From the NCBI GenBank assembly GCA_003864495.1, contig ML133502.1, forward strand, positions 1,736,001-1,800,000: DNA of 64,000 bases, read 5' to 3'. This stretch comes from Nemopilema nomurai. Taxonomy: Eukaryota; Cnidaria; Scyphozoa; Rhizostomeae; Rhizostomatidae. Positions within the stretch are counted from its first letter, which is position 1. Every line of letters starts with the position of its first letter. Positions 42,401-54,842 of this stretch are shown here, in pieces. The notes under the pieces were generated by a model. It ran no database searches, was not told the DNA's origin, and saw nothing but the letters and a program-made list of their open reading frames with translations. Position numbers and translations under genes: made by a program.

Positions 42401-45400
42401 CTTACAGAGTAATGATTGTTCTTGTAGAGTGATGATTGTTCTTGCAGAGTGATCATTGTTCGTGCAGAGTGATGATTGTTCTTACAGAGTGATCATTGTT
42501 CTTACAGAGTGATCATTGTTCTTGTAGAGTGATCATTGTTCGTGCAGAGTGATCATTGTTCTTGCAGAGTGATCATTGTTCTTGAGAGTGATCATTGTTC
42601 TTGCAGAGTGATCATTGTTCTTGCAGAGTGATGATTGTTCTTGTAGAGTGATGATTGTTCTTACAGAGTAATGATTGTTCTTGTAGAGTGATGATTGTTC
42701 TTGCAGAGTGATCATTGTTCGTGCAGAGTGATGATTGTTCTTACAGAGTGATCATTGTTCTTGCAGAGTGATGATTGTTCTTGTAGAGTGATGATTGTTC
42801 TTGTAGAGTGATGATTGTTCTTGTAGAGTGATTATTGTTTTTGCAGAGTGATCATTGTTCTTGCAGAGTGATCATTGTTCTTGAGAGTGATCATTGTTCT
42901 TGCAGAGTGATCATTGTTCTTGCAGAGTGATGATTGTTCTTGTAGAGTGATGATTGTTCTTACAGAGTGATGATTGTTCTTGTAGAGTGATCATTGTTCT
43001 TGTAGAGTGATCATTGTTCGTGCAGAGTGATGATTGTTCTTGCAGAGTGATCATTGTTCTTGCAGAGTGATGATTGTTCTTGTAGAGTGATTATTGTTTT
43101 TGCAGAGTGATCATTGTTCTTGCAAAGTGATGATTGTTCTTGCAGAGTGATCATTACAGGGGTTGTCATTATGTTTTGGGACCTTTGATGTCAAAGAAGA
43201 AATTTACTTGTTCGATGAGCTATGGACTTGAGCTATCGAATATTTGCTTTGGAATATTTTAAAAGAATTTACATTTAGTCTTTGCGGCTTGAGAGCTTGA
43301 CCCGATAGCTCAGTTGGTAGAGCACTGACTACAAAGTCATGGCCGTGAGCTCAAGCCTCACTGGAGTCAGTTTTTTCCCACATTTTCTACTTTATTCATT
43401 TAGTAGATTTTAGTAGAGGGACAAGTTAAATAGGAATTAAAATATGGAGTTTTAGAAGCCTTGTCATTGCAGAGGCATCTTTATACTGGACTTTGAACTG
43501 GTGCTCAGTTTTCTTTAAGATAACCAGTTCTATTACAGCTTGTTTGAATACGTTGATTTAGTTAATTAGAATGAAAGAAATTGCAGCACTTCTCTTTATT
43601 TTCCGTGATCCCCTTCAGCTGAATGGTTGGTGCAAGAAAGGAATCGACTTGCTGGCCTCGCAGTCGCTGGATGGGATCCAGCAAACGCACGGGGCGGCCA
43701 AGGCCCTAGAGCGGATCGAGAACTTCATCGCAAATGGCGAGGGCCTAAGCATGGGCAAGATCAACCGGCTGAAGACTCTTTCGTCAAAGTTGAATGACCC
43801 TGGTATTACCGAGAGGGTGAAAGAGGCCTTGGCGAGAACTGAAGAAATTACAGAAATGTTTGAGAAGCGCGAAAACAGGTTTGAAGCGATTTTGTTTGGG
43901 TCGATGTGAATCTCGGATGAAAAATGGAGGGAGAAGAGAGAAAAATAGTTGCGTTGCTGGCGATATCTGCGTTAATTGTTTTTTAAAGCTCTTGCATGTG
44001 AGAAAATCTTAGTTGAGGTTTCTTCCAGACCTTTTGAAAGTTCCCCCTGTGTAATTATTTTGTCGGAAGGTAACTAATTTATAATTTAATATGTCATGTT
44101 ATTGAAACCCTGTTTGGTTTACATTGGTTGATTGAGACAATGGTATGCTTAGCAAATAGAGCAAATTTGATTCACCTTAGACTTAATTCATTGATGAGAA
44201 GGTGATGTTTTTCAATCTTGCAGTTTGAAGAGGCTGTCAGCACCACCCGCCAGACCAGTTCAACCCGTCAAGGCGATTCAGAAGCCGCCTTCTCCTTCTT
44301 TCAAACCCGAAAAGACCAAAACACCCAAGTCATCGAACCTTCGAAAGGAATCGAAAGACTTGAAGAAGAACATCGATGTTGTCGTTACTAGTCAACCGAT
44401 CAAGAAGCGGATGAGTTTCAGAAAATCCATGTCTCGGCGAAGGCCATTCTCTACCCCGGCCATGTTGGTATGTGCACTGCTTCCTTTTACAAGCCGTCTG
44501 AAACGTTCAACTTTTCAAGATAATATATTTTGAATTTTGCTTCTAGAAGTTCTTTTATTTAGGTATAGAGACTCTGTTTTCGGGACAGTTTGTCTGCCTT
44601 TGCTTAGAGCCAAAGGCCATCCTTAGATAATGCTTGTGTTATTTATGGGCCATATATCTATCACAAAAGTGCAATAGCAATATATGGTTAGATGTGTGGA
44701 AGAAATTGCTTTTCAATGACAAAAGAACACATAACGTCATAATATTCCCTGTTATGTTATAATTTCTTTGTTGCTGAATGTTTTCTACGAAAATCTTTTT
44801 TAATAGTTTTTTTGTTTTTGAATGCCTGACTCTTTCAAAGCATTGCACAATTAGAGAATGTTTTTTTAAATTCTTTCAAGAACGTTGCAATCGACATTGT
44901 TAAAGAATTCCTTACTTTACCTTATCTTGTCTAAATTACCATCTGAAAAACAGCTCCAGGTTCCCAGGTTGGCTCATTTTTCATAAGATGAACGATGCAG
45001 TTGATTCAAACAGGTTCTTTGTGTTTGTTTTGTAGGACTCCAACACACCAATAAGTTACAGCGAGGAAGACCCGGAACTTGTAAAGAAGACTCGGTATTG
45101 CCTTGTTTTGGAGACGCTCTTATGACCTTTTCTTACCGTCTTTTCACAATCAGTAAGGCAATTTGCCATCGTTCGGTTATATTTTGTGTGCGCACTTTGT
45201 AAACAACAGTTCTTTTCGTCTAGAATGGTCATGCAGGAGATAGTTGAGACAGAAAGAGACTACGTTTCTGACATTGAGTGTGTCATCGAGGTTTGTGATG
45301 TAAAGTGTCCACTCTGCATATTGCACCTGTCTATCAAGCTATTGCTCAGATCGAGATCAGCCACAAAAGGGCACTTTTGAGGCCCTGTGCTGATTCCAAG

Positions 45401-48400
45401 ATTGTCACAACTATTGGTTTATTAAAAGTTTGTTGCTACTAGTAGTTTATTCTTTGTCTGTGCAAGTGCGCTTGCAAATGAGCCAATGCGACATTTGTTT
45501 CACAAAAGCAAGACATTTTTGTGGCTACTTGAAAGATATCTCTGTTCAAAACTTTTTTTAATGACCCCCAGATTGATATGTGGTGCAGACGCATCCTTGC
45601 AAAAAATTGCACGCAGCAGTCTGGCTCTTGCATAAAATGAATGTTTACAAATCCAGACCTGCTCTTCTTATTTTCGTTAATACCTGCGTATGATAAATGG
45701 CCAATCTAATAATGTCAATGCAAAACAGTACTATACTTTTTTTGTAGGGGTACTACAATGCATTTGACGACCCTAATTTCAACATTCCTGTCCACCTGCG
45801 AGGAAAGAAAAACATTATTTTTGGAAACATCGAGGGGATCTATCGCTTTCACAAAATGTAAGTCGTCGAACGTTGTTTATATACCTGACGTCTTAAGCAG
45901 TAAGCGAGGTGGATTGAGTTGAGACAAGCTTTTGAATTTGCTGTATGCGCTGGTATGCCCTATGGGTGTAACTGGAAATTCTTGGTGACTTCTTTTTGTC
46001 AACTTGTTAAAAATTTCCCATAGCAGCTTGGTAACGTTTCTTCTTTTTATAAATCTATTCTAATGTACATTGACACGTGAGTACATGTTCTAAATCATTG
46101 TCGTTTTAGCGTGTTCCTGAAGGAACTCGAGTCTTGTCTTTCGTCGCCATATTTAGTGGGTCAAGTGTTCTTAGATAAGGTGAGTTCTTCAAGGGCTCTA
46201 TGCCTTCATGCTTTATGAGAGACTGGGGTGAATTCTTCAAAATTTCCATCATTAAAGAGAAGGGCCTTTGTCATTTTCACCTCGACTTTTTACATTTTCC
46301 CTCATTTTCACAAATTCTGATTTGCCAATTTTTCGTATTTCAGCGAGATGAATTTCAGCTTTACGCCATCTATTGTAAAAACAAGCCAAACTCGGATTCT
46401 CTCACCAAAGAACTTGAAGCAAAGAGTACCTTTCTGATGGTAAGCTGATTTGATATTTATTGTCGTATGGTATCACCGATGCCCCGGTTTCGATTTTCTT
46501 ATAGGGCTATTTTCTTCTGGCAGGAAGAATCATGTTTTCGTAAAGCCAATGTTTTCTGCCTTTTCTTGTTTTCTTTTAAGCAATATTAGATTTAACTTTT
46601 TATACTTTCACAGGTAAGCCGACAAGCATTAATTCTAGCTCCGTTGCTATTTTTAGGATTTCCAAAGGAAATTAGGCCACAAACTGCCACTGGCATCGTA
46701 CCTTTTGAAGCCCGTTCAACGAATTACTAAGTATCAGTTGTTGCTTCAAGAAATGATGAAATACACGAGTAGAAAGAATCCGGCATTGTTAGATTTACAG
46801 GTAAAATTGCTTGAAGCATTCCTTGCTCGCCACCATTTCTGTTTCGACACTTCGCCGTAGGTTGCCCCACGTTTGTGTTTGCGGCGTTGCTTCCTGACCT
46901 AACGTCAAGACTTTGCCGTGTCGCCCTGAGACGCGCTCTACGTGGCCATGCAATGACATTGCTTTATGGCTGCGTTTGACGCTATTTCGGTTCACTGCGC
47001 GCTGCACTCTCTGTTTACAATGGCGAACATGTTGTCCCGTCCTGGTTCATCCAGCAATTCAATTTTGGAAGGAAATTCGAAAACTCTAGTGAATTCATTG
47101 TTCACCGTTTTCTTTATGTGACTTCTAAATTGTAGCCCGAATCTTATAGGATGCCATCAAGGCTGTGAAAAGAATCGTTCGGAATGTCAATGATGTCATG
47201 CACTCCACTGGACTAACTGGCTGTCCCGTGAGTATCATCTCCAAATGCTATGCCCTTTTTGTGTGATCACAGAATCTTGTCAGTTACTCGATGCTAAGAA
47301 TCCAAACTGCTTACGTACGTGCTTATGTCTCTTGTGTTCGTGCTAAGGTATCTTGCGTTCATGCTAAGATCTTCTGCGTACATACTATGGTCTCTTGCCC
47401 ACATGCCAAAGTCTCTTGCGTAAGTGCTTAGGTCTGTGCGTTAGAGTTGAAACAACGATCAAAAAAAAACTTTGATGATATGTTTGCTAACTAGATAAAC
47501 AACTCTTTTGACACTCTCCTGCCCCAAAATCTAGCTCTTTTGAACCTGGTGTTTTACTATTGGTGTCTTACCTCAACTGCAAAAAATCCTTCAAGTCATT
47601 CCGATATTAAACTCAAATTGATCTCCGTGTTTCTTTGTATACACAGACTGGCTCTTTGGTTAGTATATTGTGTTTCTGAGTCTTTGTTGTCAAAATGGTG
47701 AGATGAACCAAATACAAAGCTCTTTTAACCAGGCAGGAACCTGTTGCTTTGTTTAGCTTGAGGTGCAAGCTCTTGTTTTTCAAACAGGAAGACGTGGGTG
47801 CTCTCGGCAAGCTTCTCTTCCAAGATGCCTTCACTGTGTGGAATGTTCAAAACAACATGCTCAAGCAAATAACGAAGTTGCGGGGCAAAAGTCGTCAAGT
47901 GTTTTTATATGAAAAGGCCATAATTATTACAAGAAAGGAGTTGCGGGAATTCGATGAAGGAAAAGAAGAAGTGATATACCAGTTCAAAAATCTTCTTAAG
48001 GTCAGAACCTTTTAGATTAGAGCATTGTTACACCAAAAAAATGATGGTATTTTAAACGTATCTTGAATCGTTTTTTATCTAGCAGTGGATGGTTAAATGC
48101 TACCACTATTTCAACACCGATGCCTATTTCATTGTTGCAAGTTGAATAACAATCCGCTTTTGTTGTAAGAACGTCGGGTTTCTACTCTGATGCAGAATTT
48201 AGTATGTTTCCAAGATGACTTTCAGCGTTAGATGGACTTTGGGGAGGGAAGAGGGACTGTTTGCAGATTAAAATACAAGGTATTCAATATTGGTGTTCTA
48301 GTAATTGTGACAGTTGTTGCTTAGATGAATTGTGAAAGTGCAAGCCAAAAATGATCATTATGTGTGGTCATTGTTTGATAGTTTTGTTTCTTAACTTAAA

Positions 48401-51126
48401 CTTGGTGATCTCGTTTTTATAGATGTGTGATTTAGGTCTGACAGAAAAAGTCAAGGAAAACCCCAGCAAATTTGAAGTCTGGATACAGGGAAAAAGCGAA
48501 GTCTACGTTTTGCAGGTTATATTTTCATCATATCATCGATTTGTGTTGGTGTTGAGCTATTTACTTCGAAAGCCATAAAGCAAGCTTACGTGAATTGAAC
48601 TCTAACTGACGAACCGTCTCTTAGCTCTGACCTTTCAGTTGATTTGTTTGTTTGTGTGTTTGTTTGTTTAGCAGAGGGACGTGCAATGTTCATGTTTAGA
48701 CCTTGCTTCAACCAATTTGTTGATGTTTGCACTCATATCTTGCTTACTGACTCGCATTGAATCTTCCAGGCCGATACAAAGGAGACCAAGGATTCCTGGG
48801 TTGCAGAAATCCGTAAACTGTTGGTGGAGCAGCTGAACTCAGTTAAGGGTATGAGTCACTTTTGTTGCAATAGATGGTGCAATATGGCACAACATCTGGA
48901 TCACCTGTTTCCTTATAGGGGTCACGAATGCGCCATCTAAGTAAAAAGTAACTGTTTCAACAAAATTTCGGTGCTACAGTGCCACTACTCTTTTGTTATG
49001 CAAGGTAAAATTTTTGATGCTTCTACTCAAAAGCTCGGGTTGAAGCATTTTTTTGGTAGTAAATAGATTACTTAATTGGTTCTCATTTGTCGCCTTTTGA
49101 GATAAACGATTTTGATTTGTTGCAGAAATGGTTGGAAATCAAGCAAATATAAAAGCCAAAAGCAACTTTTCCTATATTGGTTTGTGAGCAATTCATCAAT
49201 ATGTATATATATATCTTATGTGATAAATTATTTCTTGTCATGGTGCTCGCATCTCTTCAACTATTTTCTTCTCTGAGTTTTTCTTTCTATCCAATCCCGG
49301 TTTCCCTCATTACCTGATAGCCTTTTATGCAATTCTGTTAATGGTGCGCTCATGGAAACTCGTGAACCTATAAATGCGATACGATGTTTCGAGATTCCAA
49401 AAACAATACCAAACCAATAAAAAGGATACCAAAATTTATCTGATTCCTACACGCCAAGCTCAAAGGGATAATTTTGTTTCCATGCTTTTGATGAAAGATT
49501 GTTCTTTTAGCATTTGAGACGCACACTTTAAGAACTTTTTATCAGCTATATTTAAACAATTATCTTCAAGACCATTTTTTTATTTTTCAATTCGTTACAT
49601 TTCCTAAACTGCTCTGATTTCTATTAGATCCGCAAAGACGGGGGTCAGCACCAGACATCTCTGCTCTTCCTTTCTCTGCACCACCGAATTCCAAAAACAT
49701 CGATACAACGGTGTTTGCTTTCGACGATAAACGAGAACTGTCGGCGATGGAGGGAACTCTGAGGTAAATCAGCTTGGCTCGTCCATAGGGGCCCAATATC
49801 TGGCTTGTATTAAAGATCTGCTCTATCTAGAAATAGCGGAACCAGTTCTACGACTCTCCCCACCCCGTGTTGCCAACAACCCTTGTTAACAAATCAACTC
49901 CGTGAGGTGTAGAGGTATTCATTGGAACGGGAGGAATGCTTTAGGGTTGTCGTTTACCTGAAATCAAAGCAATTTTAATGGGTGTACGACTAGCCAATGA
50001 TGATGAAATCACAAATGGAGAATGACTTTGAAGTCGAAGCGTGGACACCTACCACATGCCGAAGGAATGATTTGGCTATTTTCCGTTTGCTTTTATGCTA
50101 AGCTATTTTAAAATGGTTCTGGCTGACCATAACCCTTCCGCCATGCTACTCTCTTCATTGTCCTTCTCTTCCAGTACACCCAAGTTCCATCAGAGAAGAA
50201 GCTCAGACATGACCCTGTGGAGGAGCGACAGCTCGGCACCTGGAGTGTATCTTTCACCGGCTGGTACGAGCGAGTTCGTGGATTCGGATGCAGCAGGTTC
50301 CTGTTTGTCGGACAGCGAATTCGATGACGACGATTTCGATGATGACGATTTCGATGATGACATTGATGTTTACGGGGATGATCAGGACCGAAACTCGCAG
50401 GGCACCAGTGTTACCTCGGATGTAAGTTTGACCGTCATTGCTCCACCGCATTTACCGAGCAGCCAGTTGACCGCATTCGGTTTCTGGTTCAGACCGCTTG
50501 CTGATTTTGATAACAATGTGAAGGAAAACATGTCAGTTCTCATGTTTAACATAGTCCATTGGGTGAAAATAGGTCAGCATGATATCATCTTGCTTTGGCC
50601 TCTATTTGTGAACGAGGCTGGTGAGCGATAATGTCTTTCCATTGTCTTCTAGCAGTCCAGCCGACAGGTGTTTTCTTCAGTAGCGGACTACGTAGCTGTG
50701 GAGGCAAGCGAACTTTCATTCGGCGAAGGAGATTCTCTCGAGTTCGTTCAGCCGGGGATTGACGGCTGGTGGTACATGAGGAATCTGCGCACAGAAAGGG
50801 AGGGCTGGGCCCCATCGTCTTATGTGGAGCAGCAGAGCCTGGACTCTGGGATCATTGAAGGTGGCCTTTTTACTTGTTATGTTCACTATACTGCAAAAGT
50901 ATGTATTGTGTATTTAGATATTTAGTATCTTATGAAAGTTGACCAAACATTGCCCACAGTTTGCTTTCTAGTGGTGGCCTACTCAATGTTCTAGTGTTTT
51001 TAGTCGAGTAGCCGAAGCTGTTTTAATTTTTCCAATTTCCTTTTAGATCGGAAATCGCTGGCAGAAAGCAAATCGGGCAGTCCAGGAATCGAGGTTCCAA
51101 AGGTGCGAGTAGAGACAACCGTTTGA
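36431..51126 (+). CDS. MCF2L: DBS/MCF2L-type Rho guanine-nucleotide exchange factor
   Basis: Activates Rho-family GTPases (Cdc42/RhoA in vertebrate DBS) at membranes. Exons: 36431-36497, 36869-36986, 37899-37989, 38415-38525, 38987-39103, 39439-39819, 40140-40259, 40411-40602, 43619-43878, 44224-44467, 45036-45094, 45224-45290, 45748-45857, 46110-46179, 46344-46439, 46657-46800, 47150-47227, 47788-48000, 48423-48515, 48770-48848, 49628-49763, 50175-50421, 50653-50860, 51047-51126. Phases close to 1126 residues, near the human length. Domains: CRAL-TRIO/Sec14 about 5-168 (YLTVIVDRR, KLLVLKPNGFF); spectrin repeat region about 170-490; DH about 588-775 (ETERDYVSDIE, YLLKPVQRITKYQLLL); PH about 785-900; acidic Asp/Phe linker about 1005-1020; SH3 about 1037-1095 (VADYVAVEASELSF, WWYM, GWAPSSYV). 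The start ATG has an in-frame TGA two codons upstream. Domain order separates it from MCF2, which lacks the SH3. Confidence 0.95.
37179..37837. mobile_element. hAT-like non-autonomous element in MCF2L intron 2
   Basis: The element starts CAGGGCCGCCGAGAGG and ends CCTCTCTGCACCACTG, giving imperfect terminal inverted repeats of the CAG...CTG type. It is flanked by an exact 8-bp duplication catccacc (37171-37178 and 37838-37845), the diagnostic target-site length of hAT transposons. It is 659 bp, GC-rich at both ends and AT-rich inside, with no transposase. A plain copy-number search would show its family. Confidence 0.8.
40640..43155. repeat. Large 20-bp minisatellite (about 125 copies) in MCF2L intron 8
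   Basis: The unit gagtgatgattgttcttgca runs for about 2.5 kb with a small set of variants: gatgat/gatcat, ttgca/ttgta/ttaca, ttctt/ttcgt. A shorter deletion unit (cttgagagtg) appears at about 41768, 42321, 42582 and 42881. Longer blocks are themselves duplicated; for example the sequence from 42274 recurs 259 bp later from 42533, so the array has higher-order structure. Open frames on the minus strand are artefacts of the period. The array fills most of the intron between exons 40411-40602 and 43619-43878. Confidence 0.95.
43298..43376 (+). tRNA. tRNA-like sequence (tRNA pseudogene or SINE head)
   Basis: A 72-base tRNA-like fold with a perfect D arm (GCTC agttggta GAGC, containing an A-box TAGCTCAGTTGG) and a perfect T arm (GTGAG ctcaagc CTCAC). 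The B-box has one mismatch from consensus. The anticodon stem has only four pairs with a six-base loop (TGAC tacaaa GTCA), and the acceptor stem has two mismatches. A run of six T follows at 43371, like a polymerase III terminator. The defective anticodon arm argues against a working tRNA. A tRNA-derived SINE or pseudogene is more likely. Confidence 0.55.
47310..47445. repeat. Degenerate tandem repeat of about 28 bp in MCF2L intron 17
   Basis: The phrase gtctcttgcgt.catgctaag is repeated about five times with many substitutions. Intronic and non-coding. Confidence 0.6.
49126..49187 (+). other. MCF2L: Possible alternative terminal exon of MCF2L
   Basis: After a good acceptor (tgttgcag, 49118-49125) the sequence reads in the phase left by exon 20: EMVGNQANIKAKSNFSYIGL, then TGA at 49185-49187. 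Use of this exon would end the protein after the PH domain, without the acidic linker and SH3. The main isoform skips it. It could equally be chance, since there is no RNA evidence. Confidence 0.25.
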
Positions 51127-52859
51127 GAGATGAATCAAGGTCGAACATTGTCTAGCAGAAAAAGATTTTTTAATACGCATTCGAGATATTTTGGATAAGT
51201 AAATTATTTAACAAAAGTAGTTATCCTGGAAATAGAAGTGAACAATGTGGATCACGCCGAAGTGGTATTTGTCAGTTTCAATGTCATATTACTTGTTAAA
51301 GTTTGACTTTTCAATCTAGATGTAATTTAACATCCAGTCGTTTTCTACATATTTTGAATTACAACAGTTATGTATAAGGGAAAGCAAATGGGCAGCTTTT
51401 CTGCTGTAGATATTTTTCAATAGCGACCCATTTGATTAAAGTATTGCCTTTTCAGAGGTCGGATAGAACTTCATACGAATTTTTGCCAAGGGTTATTTAA
51501 TCTTAGTCTACGGCGGTGTAAAACTTGTAATTTGTAGATTATTGAATGTAACGGTTTTTTAATTGGCGATAACGGTGTACAAGAGTTCTCTGTTTAGAGC
51601 TTAGAAAACATTTGTCGTTGATACTTTTGTTGATGGAGGTGACGTTAATCTGAGGCCTAGTTTGAACACCAAGTTTCTGCCATGCCAAATTAAATCATTC
51701 AACCATAAAAGAGCAAAGTGTCGAATGAAATCCAAAAATAACACGCTGTTCAAATCGTCTGCTGCATTGAACTCATTAGTTCGGCGAAAGTGCACTTGAC
51801 CTTCGACCCCGAAGTTCAAAGGCGCCAATACAACCGGTCATAGCTTCGTTAATATTGCTTTTGGCATTTTGAAAGTTTTATTTCAAAACCTAGGAAAATC
51901 TGCCTTATTCAAAAAGAGATTGTTCATGCTAAAGAATTGTACCTGGTTTTGGTGCCAATGTGGTTCGTCTTGGTCAATTTGATGTGACAGCATCCTCTTC
52001 ACCGTTTAAATCAACTGTCGCAACATGTCGTGCTGTTTAAGTTGCAATTTAACTTAACTTGACATAGCATAAATTCACTGGGTCCTGGGTCCTGATTGTA
52101 GTCGGATTTGAAGTTAGCCGGGTCTGACTGTAGCCGGATCAGAAGTAATCTAGATCGAAAGTAAGTCGGTTGCCTTCCTGCTTACCCATTATAGGAATGG
52201 ATGTATTTTAGTGTGGGCGAGAAAGGAGGGTTATTGGCTGTTCTTTCGTAACATGGTAAGTCCGGCTAAATTGATAGAAAGTATACTTTGAGTAAGATGG
52301 AAGAAATAATTCGGTTTTAAAAGTAAGGAAGCTATCTACGTGGTTTCTGTATTATGGTCGATCCGAAACCGCATTGTTTGGTCTTGGATAAACACGTGAC
52401 TCCAATTGAGAATACTATTATTATTATTAAATGTGGCACTTGTAGTTGTATTTTAAATCATTTTTGTATTTGGTATCATTGGGACCAAGTGATATAAAGA
52501 TTATTGAGATATTGCTAGAATGTTGTTTCTTTTTGCATAGTTTTGTACTGCTTTTATCCGTATCTTAAATCGCGAGTATAACTCATTTGTCACAAGGGAG
52601 CCAATTGGCGTAGCAAAAACTGGTTGTTTGAGCGAGGGAATACTGTCTGGAGTTTGGTTTATGCTTTTGGCCTTAAGCGAAAACTGCAAATTCACAATTG
52701 TTGCGAGAGAAATCTCCAAAACCGAAGAATAAGCCCAAACAGCTACTCAATTCATATATCTTAAAATTCACCACATACAATTTATATATATAATTTTCTA
52801 TACTAACAAGTAACTAAGCTACTATGAAAAATACTACAGAAAATTAATACAGCTACTTT
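51127..52859. other. MCF2L 3' UTR and intergenic region
   Basis: ATTAAA at 51435-51440 is a possible poly(A) signal about 310 bases after the stop. No AATAAA was noticed nearer, and no other gene is seen up to the transposon. Confidence 0.4.
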
Positions 52860-53152
52860 TTAAAGTGCATATGACACGAAAAATTTTATTTCACCGTCTG
52901 ACTAAATCGAGTACACTGATTACGAAAATAACCTTAAAATCTTCGAAAGACGTGTACTTTCTTAGTTACAGCTGTTTCAAAGTCAATTTTTTGCTACAAA
53001 ATCTGTCATAAGGGATTGGGTCGAGTTTGACAGGAAGTGACGTAAAGTAGTTGTGTTAGTGAAAAGTTTAGATTGCTTTCTAACAAGAAACTCTACGGCG
53101 GAGTTTTACTTGCGACCATGTAATCATGTCGGACAGCGAATGTTAGAGCTCG

Positions 53153-53853
53153 ATGGCTTCAGTTTTCGAAGAGAGTCAAGAAGAAGAGCTTATAGGTGCT
53201 ACTGGTGGGCTTTTTTTACCATACCAGAACGAACAACTCGTTTCGTCTGGGGAAAATTCGGACGCGGAGCCAGGCGAAGCTGGCACGGCGATCGAAAGAG
53301 ACCAGGCAGAAGATGAGGATGGAATACGGCCTTCCCAACTGCCTGATCGACGGCGAGGAATTATTCCTCTGAATGAATGGTGAGTAGGATAAATCGTCAT
53401 TGAGTTTTAAAGTTAGAAATTCCGTATTCGCTTTGCATCGTGGCTGTTTTCAGGTACCATAACCTGATAAAAGTTTCCAAAAGAGGCCTAGCCTAGGCTG
53501 ATGAGTTTTGTGGGCAAAGTTAAATATGACTTGCCAAAACGAAAACGGCCAGGGGTTGGTTTATATTTTGATTGTTATTAATTCTTAGGTGTGTGTGTGG
53601 TAAGTGTCAAACTGGGCTTCTTGTTGGTGCAAGGGAGTACCGATGCTGCCAAGGAAGTCCATGGGAAGCTTGTACTGCGGCATATCGGAAGCTTGTTTTT
53701 GAGGGCATCACGGACCGGGTGTACATTGAATCCAAAAATCACGCTCTTTTTGGTCAGGCTCATCAAGTTGAACGGAGTCGCTTATCTGGCTTTCTGTGTC
53801 TACTTTTGCAGTTGAAGTGGATGCAACATCGGATAAACTTGTCGCCTCAGTAG
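53153..53853 (+). pseudogene. Fragment of P2X7-C-like Cys-rich protein inside the transposon
   Basis: Two exons, 53153-53379 and 53589-53853 (GTGAGT...TTCTTAG), join in phase. They encode an acidic N-terminus (MASVFEESQEEELIG) and then PLNEWCVCGKCQTG and YRCC. The W-C-x-C-x2-C...CC arrangement is that of the P2X-receptor-7 C-terminal-like domain, which occurs without any channel part in many cnidarian genes. After the CC the reading (KLVFEGITDRVYIESKNH) keeps some family resemblance, but spacing is disturbed and the rest of the domain is missing. An upstream ATGTCGGACAGCGAA (53127) is closed by TAG. About 163 codons are open; I regard it as a decayed or truncated copy. Confidence 0.55.
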
Positions 53854-54614
53854 TCGATGGTCTCTCATCAATGTTTGTTCCTTTTATGAGCTGTGGAGGA
53901 TATTTCGTACTGGTTTTTAACAAATACTTGTGAATCACGTTTAACTAACAATAAACTTTGAAATGTGAAAGCTATGAAATGAAAATAATAAAGAGAAATA
54001 ATTAAATATGTACACATGTTTTGTTTTTGTAATCAATTTTCTCGCTTGAATTTTGCATCTGTACCCCATAGAAAGTTTTAATTAAATATTTTAAACATTA
54101 CAGGAGATATTGAATTAGTTTGATTATGTATTGCAATTATTTTATAAAGTTATCAAACTAACTGAAAAATTAACATCGGGGATGTCTTAATGTACAAAAA
54201 TGCTGACATTGACATTGGTGAGGCAAGGAGTACCTAATGTAGTAGATTGTCCAGTTACCAGGAACTTGCAGTATCTGTCAAGGCCATCAGAAACGGGAGC
54301 CTGGAGCCCCCAATACTATATATGTCTTAAAATAGTGTACTGGCGGGGAAGCAATACAATAGGCAGACCCCCCCCCCCAAATGAATTTCGTTCTGACGAC
54401 ACTGCCTGGTTTGTTATGAAATCTCCGACTGCCCTTTATGTGAATGTTCAATTTGGATTTTCCAAATATCGTCCAAAATTTTTCTTGGATACACATAAAT
54501 AGTTTGTAAAAAAACTCTCTACGAAGGGAGTTCACAACGACACTGGTACAGGAATGAAGCACTGCGCATTCACATATAAAGTATTATGTGGGTGCCCCCG
54601 GGGTTTATGTGGCA

Positions 54615-54842
54615 TCATCGACAACGTACTTCAGGTGTTAAACAATAGGAATTTGATAGGCAGTTATCGAAAACAATATCAAACATATTACTCACCATGA
54701 GCTTTTGACGCTTGCCAAGCTCTTCGTCTTGTTTTGGTTTGCGGACTGAAGGTACAGCATCTCGTCGAAGAAATGTTTTGGTGTTTTTGGTGTCAAAAAC
54801 AGGTTTCGAGGAGAACGTCAAAACGTGTGCAAAGTTCAACAA
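54615..54842 (-). pseudogene. THAP-domain-like fragment on the minus strand of the transposon
   Basis: The minus-strand reading contains KTFLRRDAVPSVRKPKQDEE, which matches the end of THAP zinc-finger domains (a phrase like LKPDAVPSIF). The N-terminal C2CH part is not in frame. Just upstream a start-like MSENCCTNRS on the same strand is broken by a stop. This looks like a decayed THAP DNA-binding domain, as found in Kolobok/P-type transposases and their host derivatives. The open fragment is short, so the assignment is tentative. Confidence 0.45.

Noticed and set aside
40636..42715. Minus-strand open frames of 60-105 codons with repeated MITLQEQSSLCKNN
   Set aside because: They are translations of the 20-bp minisatellite; three units give a 20-residue period, and no start context or splice support exists.
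43298..43369. Functional tRNA gene
   Set aside because: The anticodon stem has four pairs with a six-base loop and the acceptor stem has mismatches, so a working tRNA is unlikely.
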